In this document: positions 13,201 to 23,570 of the stretch, in pieces | Numbering within the stretch: position 1 is the first letter of the stretch | How the letters are laid out: the number at the start of each line of letters is the position of its first letter | From: Ophthalmolycus amberensis | Taxonomy: Eukaryota; Chordata; Actinopteri; Perciformes; Zoarcidae | NCBI GenBank assembly: GCA_024529925.1 | Contig: JAFEUB010000798.1 | Span: 630,001-694,000 of the forward strand | Direction of reading: 5' to 3' | DNA length: 64,000 bases | Translations under genes and position numbers: made by a program | The notes under the pieces: model-generated | What the model was told of the DNA's origin: nothing | The model's input: only the letters and a program-made list of their open reading frames with translations | Databases searched by the model: none

Positions 13201-14319
13201 GTCCTTCAGTACTAATGTAGGATAGGTGAGGATGATGAATGACCACGTTTTACCCTCACAGGGAAAAAGACATCAGCATGAGTTCTTCTCAAGATATAAG
13301 GTACAATATGAGCCGCACACCTCAGCCTCACCAAACAAACGTACTCACTGTCTGGCTGTGTCAGCAGACAGTGAGTACGTTTGGTGGTGTTTGGTATTCA
13401 ACAGTGGCAGGACGTGAAAAAAAAAAACGCACTAAAAATCAAGCCAGACATAATTCCATGACAAGTTTAGGTTGAGACTAAAATAACAGGTAAACCATGA
13501 CCCAGGCTTCAGATTAGGTTTATCGGCTGCACCGTGGTAGACTGAGCATGTGACCAATGATTAGCTGTAAAGTCTTTCATTAGAGCAACAATGATCCCAG
13601 TTATAACAAGAAGTTCTAAAAATCAACCACGGGCTGGATTTGTTGACGGATTTCTGACTTCAATCATGCCTGTTGATCATGTCGGAAAATACAAAACTAC
13701 TTCTTCTTTTCATGTAAATAAGGACAAATTGCAGTCAGCAGTTCTTTCTAATCATGAGGAAGTTTGGATGCAGTTTCAGTGAGTCAAGCTCCGTTTCAGG
13801 CTACATGACGAGCATACATAAATCCATATCAGGTCGGGAAGGTTATTACGAGAACACCAGACTAAACACTATTCCAGTATATGCGTTAACCACGGACAAG
13901 ACTTTTTCTTGTTCAAGTCTAGACCGGTCTCATCATAAGCAACATTGTCACTTCCAACATGACATGGAGAGGGTCTCCTGCTAGTCCCAGTACATACCAG
14001 TTTAATTCCAGGAGAGGCAGGAGCACCTGCTCCTTCAGAGGGATCATACTGGATGCAGGCTAAGATAGAAACCAGAGCAGGTTTTGTTAGAACCAGGCTG
14101 GGATTAGTTGTAAATCTCTTCCATGATAAGACTAAAACACAAAAAGTCAAAAAAAAGTAGATCCGTGACAGTCTTACTTTGGTTCACGGCAACGGTCCAG
14201 TCAAGGTCCTGCTCAACATCAGGCTCCATCAGAGAGAAACCCAAACTGAAAGCTAGTCCAGGCAGATCCCAAACCCAGCTGAAGTCAACAGAGGATCAGA
14301 GTCTTACACCCAAACTGCT
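10227..14319 (-). other. likely long 3' UTR of rhou
   Basis: This 4.1-kb stretch follows the rhou stop, has no coding potential on either strand, is AT-rich and ends near a minus-strand AATAAA. Extent is inferred from that signal and from the long 3' UTR of the mammalian gene. It contains a near-perfect hairpin at 13329-13389, described separately. Confidence 0.45.
13329..13389 (-). other. perfect 19-bp inverted repeat (hairpin) in rhou 3' UTR
   Basis: Arms at 13336-13354 and 13365-13383 pair perfectly over 19 bp around a 10-nt loop. After a 3x2 internal loop, four more pairs form (13329-13332 with 13386-13389), giving a hairpin of about 61 nt. The arm sequence CAAACGTACTCACTGTCTG is not a simple repeat. 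It would be transcribed within the rhou 3' UTR if the UTR extends this far. Confidence 0.85.
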
Positions 14320-17128
14320 CTAGGCCACACAGCAGTACCTTTTCCACCATGACTTGGACAGACTCTTCATCTTGTCTGGTGTCTGCCTTTGCTTTTTTCT
14401 ATGTTTCTGTTTCCCTCTTGGGTGCTTATGGGAGCTGTAGTTCTGCAGGCTGGCCAGTATGGCCGTGTCAAACACTTCTTTCAAATTCTTTTGGGTCAGG
14501 GACGAGCACTCCAAGTAGGACACAGCTCCAATCTCCATTGCACAGTCCCGGGCATCTGCTGGGTCCACAGGTCGCTCCCGGTACTTAGCCAGGTCAATGA
14601 GGACCTAAAGAGAAAATGTTAATATCCCTTTGTAGACATTGTATCTGCTGATTTATTAGTCAAGGACACTGAGAAGATTATTTTGGGAAGAATCCTACAA
14701 GGGTTTTTTTTTATATGTCAGATTTGCTGCAAATGTTCTTATTAAAAAGGAAAAGCACCGCTGTTATTGATAACAGTAAAAGGCCTGTTTAAGTAGTGTA
14801 ATTCATTGGTAAAATTGTCATTTTGATCATAAAGCCTCTATTTAATGCTAGTGGATATTTGTTTCACATTTGTCAGACTTAAGGGGTTATTTCTTTGTGG
14901 CGTAAGGAAGATTGTACTCCACCTTGACATCTTCTCGGAGGTCACACTGCGTCCCAACGAGGACGAGCGGAGCGAAGGGTGCGTGTCTCCGGATCTCTGG
15001 AACCCACTTCTCAGGAACGTTCTGGAAGGAGGCGGGACTGACGACGCTGAAGCACAGCAGGAACACATCTGCACTGGTGTAGCACAGAGGCCGCAGCTTG
15101 TCGAACTCATCCTGGGAAGATCGAGAGAGAGAGAGCGAGAGAGAGAGAGAGGGGTGTTGAGGATGTTGGGATTTTTAAAATCAGTAATAGTGATTATTGG
15201 ACAATAAAGTTTTACCGGTGCAGCATAAACAGCAATCTACAACATCCTGCTAATCCTCCTGACACAATTACTGGTGCTACTGAGTGATTTGCTTTAATTA
15301 CAGATAATAAACTATGAGATAAGTGTAGTTTCTTCTCCCTTCTTCATCTCTGACTTTCTCCTTCCTCTGCTTGTGATCCTCACATTTATTCTACCATCAT
15401 ATATGAAAACACACGGATACAGAATATAAGGAGTGGTGATTCTTTAACTAAATTATTTTCTAATTATTGTATTTGTTCTATCATATAACTATCACTTGTT
15501 TCAAGGTAAACATTAGCTCTATGTCCAACCAGTTGAAGCTCATTCCGAGAAGACATGTTGTCATGTATTTACTTCAGATAACAGCTGCTTCTGTTATAAA
15601 CAGGGATGTAAAATGCATCACTTCCTGTGTGCCAGATTATTTTTCCTAGGAAAGACCAACCAGACAGTTTCATGGACAGAGACTGAGTCCAGCAAAACTA
15701 ACACCAAATTTAACTGAGATAACCTGTGTAAAAGGTGTTTAGTTAGGACTAACCTATTAAACTATGTTCCAATTATCTCACATAGTATATGAAAACTCTA
15801 AATGCATTTGTACCAACATGTTTGCACTTGCCATGACCAAATACTTTGTCAGGTTGAAGAAAATACTTTAGTTTCCAAATAAAGCTTGTCTTTCTCTTTG
15901 ATTACATTACATTACAATCATTTAGCAGACGCTTTTATCCAAAGCGACTTACAATTCAGATTCCATCACACCGTAGGCATCTACGGAGCAATTCTTTCCT
16001 GTGTAGCTCCTCACTGTCAATTATAAAGTGAAAAACTGAATCTGTGTTTCAGTAAATTACTCAGACCATAAAGAACGAAAGAAAGAACGAGGATAGTTCC
16101 CTCTCCATCACTTCCTCTGGTTAGAGGCATTGTTTCAAACACAAATAAAACAACAGGAAATGCTGCGGCTCTCTCTCCCCCTCTGAGTGTAAATGCTGTG
16201 TGTGTTTGTGTTGAGATCACTGACCTGTCCGGCTGTGTCACAGAGTTGTAGTTTGACTGGCTGACCGTCCACTGATACCACCGCTATACACACGCACACA
16301 CACACACACGAGACAGTGTAGACAGAGTAGTTTAGATATAGTTTAGATATTCACCGAAAACAAACCATATGGCCGATTCCTTTCTTACAACAATCACACA
16401 ATCTGATGACATCAGCTGGCCACTATTCAACTTCTTAAAAGTGAATACAGTAAAGGGCTGATTCGTCAATGAACTGATATTTCTATATTTCTATATTCTA
16501 TTTAACTGCACATCTGCTTAAGTCATTAAAAAAGTAAAATATCAAAACAATTTCTAGTCACAACTTCAAAGTGGTATAGCCAACACACTATTAAACTCAC
16601 TTGCACTGAAATGTAAATTATATTTGATTTTACATATTGAAAGATGAAACAATTAAATAAATGTACTGCTGGTCTACAAATAAAGTGTCTATAGCTGTAA
16701 AATGTATTTATCGTATTTAGAAAGGACCATATATCTACAAAGGTCACCGTTTGATACCACATTGTATCTAAACTAATTGGCATCTGTAGTCCCTTGGCTG
16801 GTCAAAACAAAGAGAACACAAGACACAAAGTAGAGAAATATACAAGCCAGAACACCCTGTTACCTGAGAAGTTGTCAAACGCCGTTGGGATGTACTCGGT
16901 GGGATACCCGTTGGTGGTGTAGCTCACCACCAGGCTGGTTTTCCCCACAGCTCCGTCTCCCACCAGCACGCACTTCACGCGCCTCTCCGCTGCCCCGGCT
17001 CCGGACCGCCGCGTCCTGCCGGAGCTCCTGACCCTCCTCGGTGGGACAGGAGGGGCAGGGGACACCGGTGCCGACTTGTAGCCTCCGTCGCCCCGCAGAG
17101 GCATCTGGCACGGAGAGGAGGGTGACAT
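14320..17128 (-). CDS. rhou: Rho-related GTPase RhoU (Wrch1)
   Basis: Four coding exons on the minus strand: 16864-17128, 16225-16283, 14923-15111 and 14320-14604. All junctions are GT..AG and in frame, giving 265 residues (human about 258). RhoU is an atypical, fast-cycling Rho GTPase acting in adhesion turnover, actin remodelling and Wnt/planar-polarity responses at plasma and endosomal membranes. Visible features: an N-terminal proline-rich SH3-binding stretch with PPVPPRR, P-loop GDGAVGKT at residues 57-64, CDTAGQ switch II, TQCD base-binding motif, ECSSLTQK, and a C-terminal KSWWKRYCCVA that fits palmitoylation rather than CAAX prenylation. The TQKNLKEVFD and TPDKMK segments fit RHOU better than RHOV. 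A second in-frame ATG at 17104 (MPLRGDGG) aligns better with the mammalian start and is a reasonable alternative. Teleosts carry two rhou paralogues; I cannot say which this is. Confidence 0.93.
15901..15990 (+). repeat. fish SINE/LINE-type repeat in rhou intron 2
   Basis: ATTACATTACATTACA followed by CATTTAGCAGACGC, TTTTATCCAAAGCGACTTAC and then a more diverged block. This core occurs in very many teleost dispersed repeats related to the 3' tails of SINEs and L2-like LINEs. It lies between the second and third rhou coding exons. Only a fragment is present and I see no target duplications. Confidence 0.7.
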
Positions 17129-17457
17129 GTAGCCTGAGGAGACCCGGGCAGGAGGTTCAGTCCCGGCTCGGGACAGTTTTCACATCGTCCATTCTTCCGT
17201 TACTATCTGCCGGGTTACTGACTTTTTAGTTGTCGCTGCTGTCCGCTTCCTTTTAGTGTCCATCGTTAAATCACAGAAAAGTTTGAACTCTGTCCCAAAA
17301 CTGACTATGTGTCCATTTCAAACTTCATGGTTGATTTAAATGAAATCAAGTTAAAAAGAGAGGAGATTCAATTGACGTTGGCCGTTTCTTACAGTCCGTG
17401 TCCGTTCTGTCGTCCAACAGACAGACCCGTCCCAAACTCCCCTTCAAATGACATCAC

Positions 17458-17458
<1 letters not shown>

Positions 17459-17542
<84 letters not shown>

Positions 17543-17577
17543 AATAACTATAATAATAATAATAATAATAATAATAA
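17459..17577. repeat. compound microsatellite (GT)n(GA)n(ATA)n upstream of rhou
   Basis: About 19 GT units, then about 20 GA units, then about 10 AAT/ATA units, directly abutting. It sits about 330 bp upstream of the rhou start codon, in the presumed promoter or 5' UTR. Such GT and GA tracts can adopt non-B DNA forms and vary in length. Confidence 0.95.
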
Positions 17578-18870
17578 AGCCTTATCTGCAATGCAAAAAC
17601 GTAGCTGTCAGATAAATTAAGTGCAGCGCAATATGTCCTTCTATGGTGCAGTGGAAAGTATCTTAATATGGAAATATTCAATTCAAAATACAAATCACTC
17701 AAAGGGCAACTTGAGTACAGTACATAAGAAAGTGTACTTACTTTTAGCTCTTCTAATCTCCAACAAAGTAAGATTGATTTTGATTTGACTCCTTGTCAAA
17801 CAGTTTAACAGACTACTGACAGGACATCAGCGCTATCTAGTGGACAGGGTGGAAAATAAACAAGACAGAATAATAAAACCTACAGAAGGACAAGGGTGAA
17901 AGACACTGGATGACATGGGAATATGTTACCTACAGGTAATGAACACTGGATTAAAGAATAAGTTACATAACAGAAAGATTTAAAAATGGTGCATCTTAAA
18001 ATAAAGTACTTCATTTTAGAAAGATGAACTGAATTGAGCTGCAGCTTTAAATTCAGTTCATTGAGGTGTGAAGTCGTGTCACCCAAAAAAGCCACAATAT
18101 TAAATTCTTATCTTCTAAAAAGAGACATTTGTGTGCAGGACTTTATCCGTGGTTATTGAAACCACTTGTTTGAGCTCTATTCCTCTCAGTCATGAATACG
18201 TCTCTATAAGTAGTATAGCATGTCGAATAAAGTCAGAGTACATTATCTCAAAAAAAGTCATAAAAACGTTATAGTACATCGTAAAAAGTCATATCAATAA
18301 AATGCAAATTGGGTAATCTTTTCTTCCAATCAGAGCAGTGAAAGGTGTCACACAAACAAAAAACAATTAATAGAAACACTTATTATTATTTGTCTTAATA
18401 ACTATTATCCACCAAATAATTCAGTTCAAAACAGTTTTAAGGTCTTAAATCCATCAACTGACTACTTCCCAAACTCAGGTGCAGGTGAGATTTGGGTGTG
18501 GATATAGTTACCACACAGTACACGGGATGCACCATATTAGCATTTAAATATGAATTTGCAAACATAGACAGCTTAACAATGTCAAACGGATCATTTGTGG
18601 AGTTACTTGCAACAGCTTAAACTTTTGTTGTGACTTGTTGCATGTATGATTTAAAATATCTGCAATCTGCAATTTGTTTTGTAATATACAGTGTTGTATC
18701 ATTACTGCTAATGGGTCATAATGTGTGGAGTTTTGTGAAAACTGTAGCATGGAAAACATGGTGAATGCTGGACTAGCAAATAGTGAATTCATAAACTAAT
18801 TCAAAAAATAATTAATAAAATGCTAATTCGTTAATGCTCATTACTAACTCTGCTTATTCACCGGAGTCTA
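17578..18870. other. intergenic, no gene seen
   Basis: AT-rich DNA between the rhou promoter repeat and a dispersed repeat. It has no open frame with a recognisable protein match, no splice-site series and no RNA gene that I can identify. Confidence 0.6.
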
Positions 18871-18875
18871 TGTGC

Positions 18876-19220
18876 TTTCTCTCCTCACAGGTTTCCATGG
18901 ATCCTGGTGATACCTGGACCCTGGTCTTGCCTCCTGCCGTGGTTCTGTCATATGCACTGAATGTGTTGTAACTCTGTAAATGTTGTTCATTCTGTACACA
19001 TCTGTTGCACTTCTGTCCATCCTGGGAGAGGGATCCCTCCTCTGTTGCTCTCCCTGAGGTCTCTCCCTCTTTTCTTCCCATTAAAGGGGTTTTTGGGGGA
19101 GTTTTTCCTGTTCCGATGTGAGGGTCCTGGGACAGAGGATGTGGACAGATTGTAAAGCCCTCTGAGGCAAATTTGTGATTCGTGATTTTGGGCTATACAA
19201 AAATAAATTGAACTGAATTA
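18876..19220 (+). repeat. teleost dispersed repeat, non-LTR 3' end
   Basis: The block from CACAGGTTTCCATGGATCC through GAGGGATCCCTCCTCTGTTG to GTAAAGCCCTCTGAGGCAAA and a final AAATTGAACTGAATT matches a repeat I know to be abundant in teleost genomes. The AATTGAATTGA-like tail suggests the 3' end of a non-LTR retroelement. There is no coding sequence. The exact family name is uncertain. Confidence 0.65.
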
Positions 19221-19931
19221 AACCTGTCCCTACTGTTTTCAACAACTCCACAGAAGACACCTGGACAGCTCTGAGGCAGACCGTCAGATTTCACTCTGAC
19301 GACGGAGCATGGCGCTAATTTCTTACAAAGATATTTCATTCGATTGTGGTCAGGCTTCCTGGGGGGCTCCCAACCCATCTTAGTTATGCTGGGATGTGAA
19401 CTTCTGTTGACGTGAAGGTCTATCACAGGAGTATTCAATTAAAACTCCAAAAGGTGCAGATTGAGAAAATCTCCTCGTGCAAAGTTCCGGATCATTACAA
19501 TAATATCTAATTTGCGCTATTTAGTGCCATATATATAGTAACAACGTATGTGTGTAGTCAACAACTGCCAAATCAAATAAAGAAAGTACACATCACTTAT
19601 ATTTTAACAATTATTATTCTCAGTTTTCAAATTTAACTGGATGGATTATAAATAATACATAGAAATACATAAATAAATGTTCTCTCATTTCAAGTAAAAT
19701 AAGGGCTCCATCTAAAAATAAAATACACAAAAGAGAACTTTTGAAAAACTTGCATCATAAAAGAAAGTGCTTGATTTTAGAAAAATGAATGGAAATGAAA
19801 AAGGAAAGAGTTTGGCTGGAGTTAACTTATTTCTTCTGTTTTGTTAAATCCATTTCACATCATAACGGTCTCAGTCAACTTTATGTACCATGCTGTAGCG
19901 AAAATATGTCCCCTTGCAGGATTCAATAAAG

Positions 19932-20060
19932 TATCTATCTATCTATCGATCGATCTATCTATCTATCGATCTATCTATCTATCTATCGATCGATCGATCT
20001 ATCTATCTATCTATCGATCTATCTATCGATCGATCGATCTATCTATCTATCGATCGATCT
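19932..20060. repeat. (ATCT)n/(ATCG)n microsatellite upstream of pdcd2
   Basis: About 32 tetranucleotide units in which ATCT blocks alternate with ATCG blocks. The ATCG units give runs of self-complementary CGATCGAT. It begins about 300 bp and ends about 175 bp before the pdcd2 start codon, so it lies in or next to that promoter. It is the source of LSIYRSI-type spurious peptides. Confidence 0.95.
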
Positions 20061-20235
20061 TTAGAGTATAAACTGCTTGCGGAACGAAACACCGTATGAC
20101 CAGTGTTTCCTTACGGACCCTTTTCTAAACTGCACTTACATCTCATGTGTTGTGTTGTGGGAGTTTGGCACAGTTTCTCTTGGATAGTTATTTATCTTTC
20201 CATATTCCTGTGACATACCGATAAACTCCTCCGTT

Positions 20236-23200
20236 ATGTCCGGTGGTCCCAGCCTGTCCTCGGCGGAGGTCGATCTGGGCTTCCTGGAGGAGGCGGAGCC
20301 GTGGCGGCTTCTGTCCCCGCAGTTCCCCAGTAAAGTCGGGGGGAAACCGGCGTGGCTCAGCCAGACAGGCCCGCCCTCACTGCCCGGGCTGGAGTGCGAG
20401 ATATGCCGCCTGCCTATGGCCTTCCTGCTGCAGGTTAGTGTCCCGGAGGAGGGAGGCAGACTGCGGCTTAAGCTGCACTCTGGACAGTGATAATGTCCCC
20501 CAGAGAGAGAAACGCTAAAAAACACTGCTGGACAGTATGTGGAATATATATATATGTGGAATATATAATATATATATTATATATATATATTATATATATA
20601 TATAATATATATATATATATATGATGTAAACTTTATTTATCCCCAGGGGGAAATTCGTTTGTAGCAGCAGCAATTTACAGAGTAAAATATAACATATGGA
20701 ATGCACAATATCTACAGTACAATAAAATACCAGAGCAGATATTGAATTGAAGGAATAGATTAATAGAAAAAATAAATAAGCTAGAATAGAAATAGAAATG
20801 CACAGTATATACCATGAATATAGTGGTATTAATTAAATAAAATTAGCAACTGGTAAACTAAACTAAACAACCTGGACAGTAGAGCCAGGATCACCAACAA
20901 CAAGCAACAGCCGTGTAGCGTTGTAGTCATGTGAAGGACGACGATCTGGCCCGAGGTGTTTTATTATAAAGTCTAATGGCAGTGGGCAGGAATGTTTTTC
21001 TGAATCTGTCCTTGTGACAGTGGAGCTGGATCAGTCTGTTGGAGAAAGTGCTCCGCTGTCCCTGCAGGAGGTGGTGGAGAGGGTGGTCCGGGTTATCCAA
21101 TATGGATAATAGTTTCTCCAATGATGGAGCCGGCCTTCTTAACTAGTTTGTTAAGTCTGTTGGTGTCTCCGGCTCCAATGCTGCTCCCCCAGCAGACTAC
21201 GGCAAAGTACAGTGCACTGGCCACAACAGACCGATAGAACATCTCCAACATCTTGCTGCACACGTTGAAGGATCGAAGTTTCCTCAAGAAAAAGAGTCGA
21301 CTCATCCCCTTCTTGTACACAGCGTTGATGTTGGTCTTCCAGTTCAGTCTGCTGTCGATGGAGACAGCCAGGTACTTGTACTCCTCCACCATGTCCACAT
21401 CCTCTCCCAGAACTCTCAGCGGTTGTGGAGCCGTCGTCTTCCTCCTGAAGTCGACCACCATCTCTCTGGTCTTGGCCACGTTCAGACGCAGGTGATTTCT
21501 ACCGGCCCACTCCACAAAGTCATCCACTACTGCCCTGTACTCCTCCTCCCGTCCGTCCCTTATACACCCGACCACTGCAGAGTCATCAGAGAACTTCTGC
21601 AGATGGCATGACCCAGAGTTGTACTGGAAGTCAGTGGTGTACAAGGTGAACAGGAAGGGAGACAGAACAGTTCCCTGTGGGGCTCCAATATCACTGACCA
21701 CCGTATCAGACAGCACACGGCCCAGTCGGACAAACTGTGGTCTGCCTGTGAGGTAGTCAGTGATCCAGGAGACGGTGGATGCGTTCACCCCCACCACCCG
21801 CAGCTTCTCACTCGGCAGCACTGGTTGGATGGTGTTAAATGCACTGGAGAAATCAAAGAAAGTGATTCTCACAGAGCCACCGGATCCATCCAGGTGCGAC
21901 TGAGCTCGTTGCAGCAGGTAGATGATGGCGTCGTCCACCCCCACATGAGGCTGGTATGCAAATTGCAGAGGGTCCAGTGAGGATTTCACCTGCGGCCGGA
22001 GGCGGGCCAAGACCAGCCTCTCCAGCACCTTCATCACATGGGATGTGAGGGCAACTGGTCGATAGTCATTGAGGCCAGATGGTGTCGTCTTCTTCGGTAC
22101 AGGAACCAGGCACGACGTCTTCCACAGCACCGGGACTTCCTCCTGCTTCAGGCTCAGGTTGAAGAGGTGTTGAAGGACATTAGACAGCTGGATGGCGCAG
22201 GTCTTCAGGACCCTGGGGCTGATGCCATCAGGTCCCGCAGCCTTGCCTTGGTGGAGTCTCTCCAGCTGTCTTCTCACCTGGCCAGTCGTCACAGAGAGGG
22301 GGGGGAGGGGGGTCATTATGTCGGTGGTGGCAGAGCCCTTTGAAGTGGAGGGCTCTGAGTCCATGCAGCTCACCAGGGGGGACAGAGGGGGAGGTGTTTG
22401 GGAGGTGTGGTGTGTGGAGGAGACAGATGAGGGCTCAGAGCTAAACCTATTGAAGTGACAGTTTAGCTCGTTGGCCCTCTCCAGGGAGCCCCCTGGTTGT
22501 CTGCCTCCCACCTTGAAGCCGGTTATCTGCTTCATCCCTGACCACACCTCCTTCACGTTGTTCTGCTGGAGTTTGGCCTCCAGCTTCCTCCTGTAGGTGT
22601 CCTTGCACTCCCTGAGCTTCACCCTCAGGTCACGCTGGACTGTCCTGAGCTCCTCCCTGTCCCCAGACCTGAAAGCTGCCTTCTTCTTGTTAAGAAGAAC
22701 TTTCAGGTCACTGGTAATCCAAGGTTTATTGTTGGGAAAGCAGCGTACAGTCCGGGATGGTATGGCGGTCTGTTCGCAGAATTTAATGTATTCAGTGATA
22801 CAGTCCGTCATGCTGTTGAGGTCCTCCCCGTGTGGTCCACAAAGCACATCCCACTCCGTAGACTCAAAGCAGTCCTGCAGGGCGTCGATAGCCTCCTGAG
22901 ACCACCTCCTCACAGCCCTGATGGTCACAGGCAGCCTCTGCACCAGAGGAACATACCTCGGTGTCAACAGGATCAGGTTGTGATCGGACTTGCCAAGGGG
23001 GGGAAGGGCAGTGGCACTGTATGCATCCTTAGCATTAGCATACAGAAGGTCCAGAGTTTTATTGTTCCGAGTGGGGCAGTCAACATACTGGTGGAATGTT
23101 GGCAGGGCTTTATCCAGATTGGTGTGATTAAAGTCTCCCATAATAGTCAAAAACGCACCAGGATGTTGAATCTGCAATCCAGACACAGTGGAGTGGATGG

Positions 23201-23539
23201 TGTCCACTGCTGCCTCAGCGTCAGCTGATGGGGGGACGTACACAGCCACAACAATGGCGGACGTGAACTCCCTCGGCAAATAATATGGACGCATCCCCAC
23301 GGCCAACAGTTCAATGTCCGGGCTACAGAAGCGTTCCTTCACACACACATGGTCGGGATTGCACCACCTCTCGTTCACACACACTGCAATCCCGCCACCT
23401 CTCTTCTTGCCGCTCTGTACAACGTCTCTGTCCGCCCGAACAGTCCTGAAGCCGGGAAGCGACGCACTGTGATCTGGAAAATCCGCGTGCAGCCATGTCT
23501 CCGTGAAACACATGACGCTGCACTCACGGAAGTGCAGCG

Positions 23540-23570
<31 letters not shown>

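Larger units (their letters stand above)
20624..23546 (-). mobile_element. 5'-truncated Rex1/CR1-like LINE in pdcd2 intron 1
   Basis: A minus-strand non-LTR retrotransposon about 2.9 kb long, antisense to pdcd2. Its 3' end has the GAATTTCCCC..GGGATAAATAAAG-type tail at about 20624-20655. The coding part holds an AP-type endonuclease fragment, a reverse transcriptase and a C-terminal segment. The 5' end is cut inside the endonuclease, just before CFTETWL, so there is no ORF1 and no complete endonuclease N-terminus. A 13-bp fold-back marks the 5' junction. Confidence 0.88.

Noticed and set aside
18876..19220. Possible conserved non-coding element or lncRNA upstream of pdcd2
   Set aside because: The sequence matches a very common fish dispersed repeat with an AATTGAACTGAATT tail.
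19932..20060. CRISPR-like array of short repeats
   Set aside because: It is a tetranucleotide microsatellite with no spacers, in a vertebrate genome.
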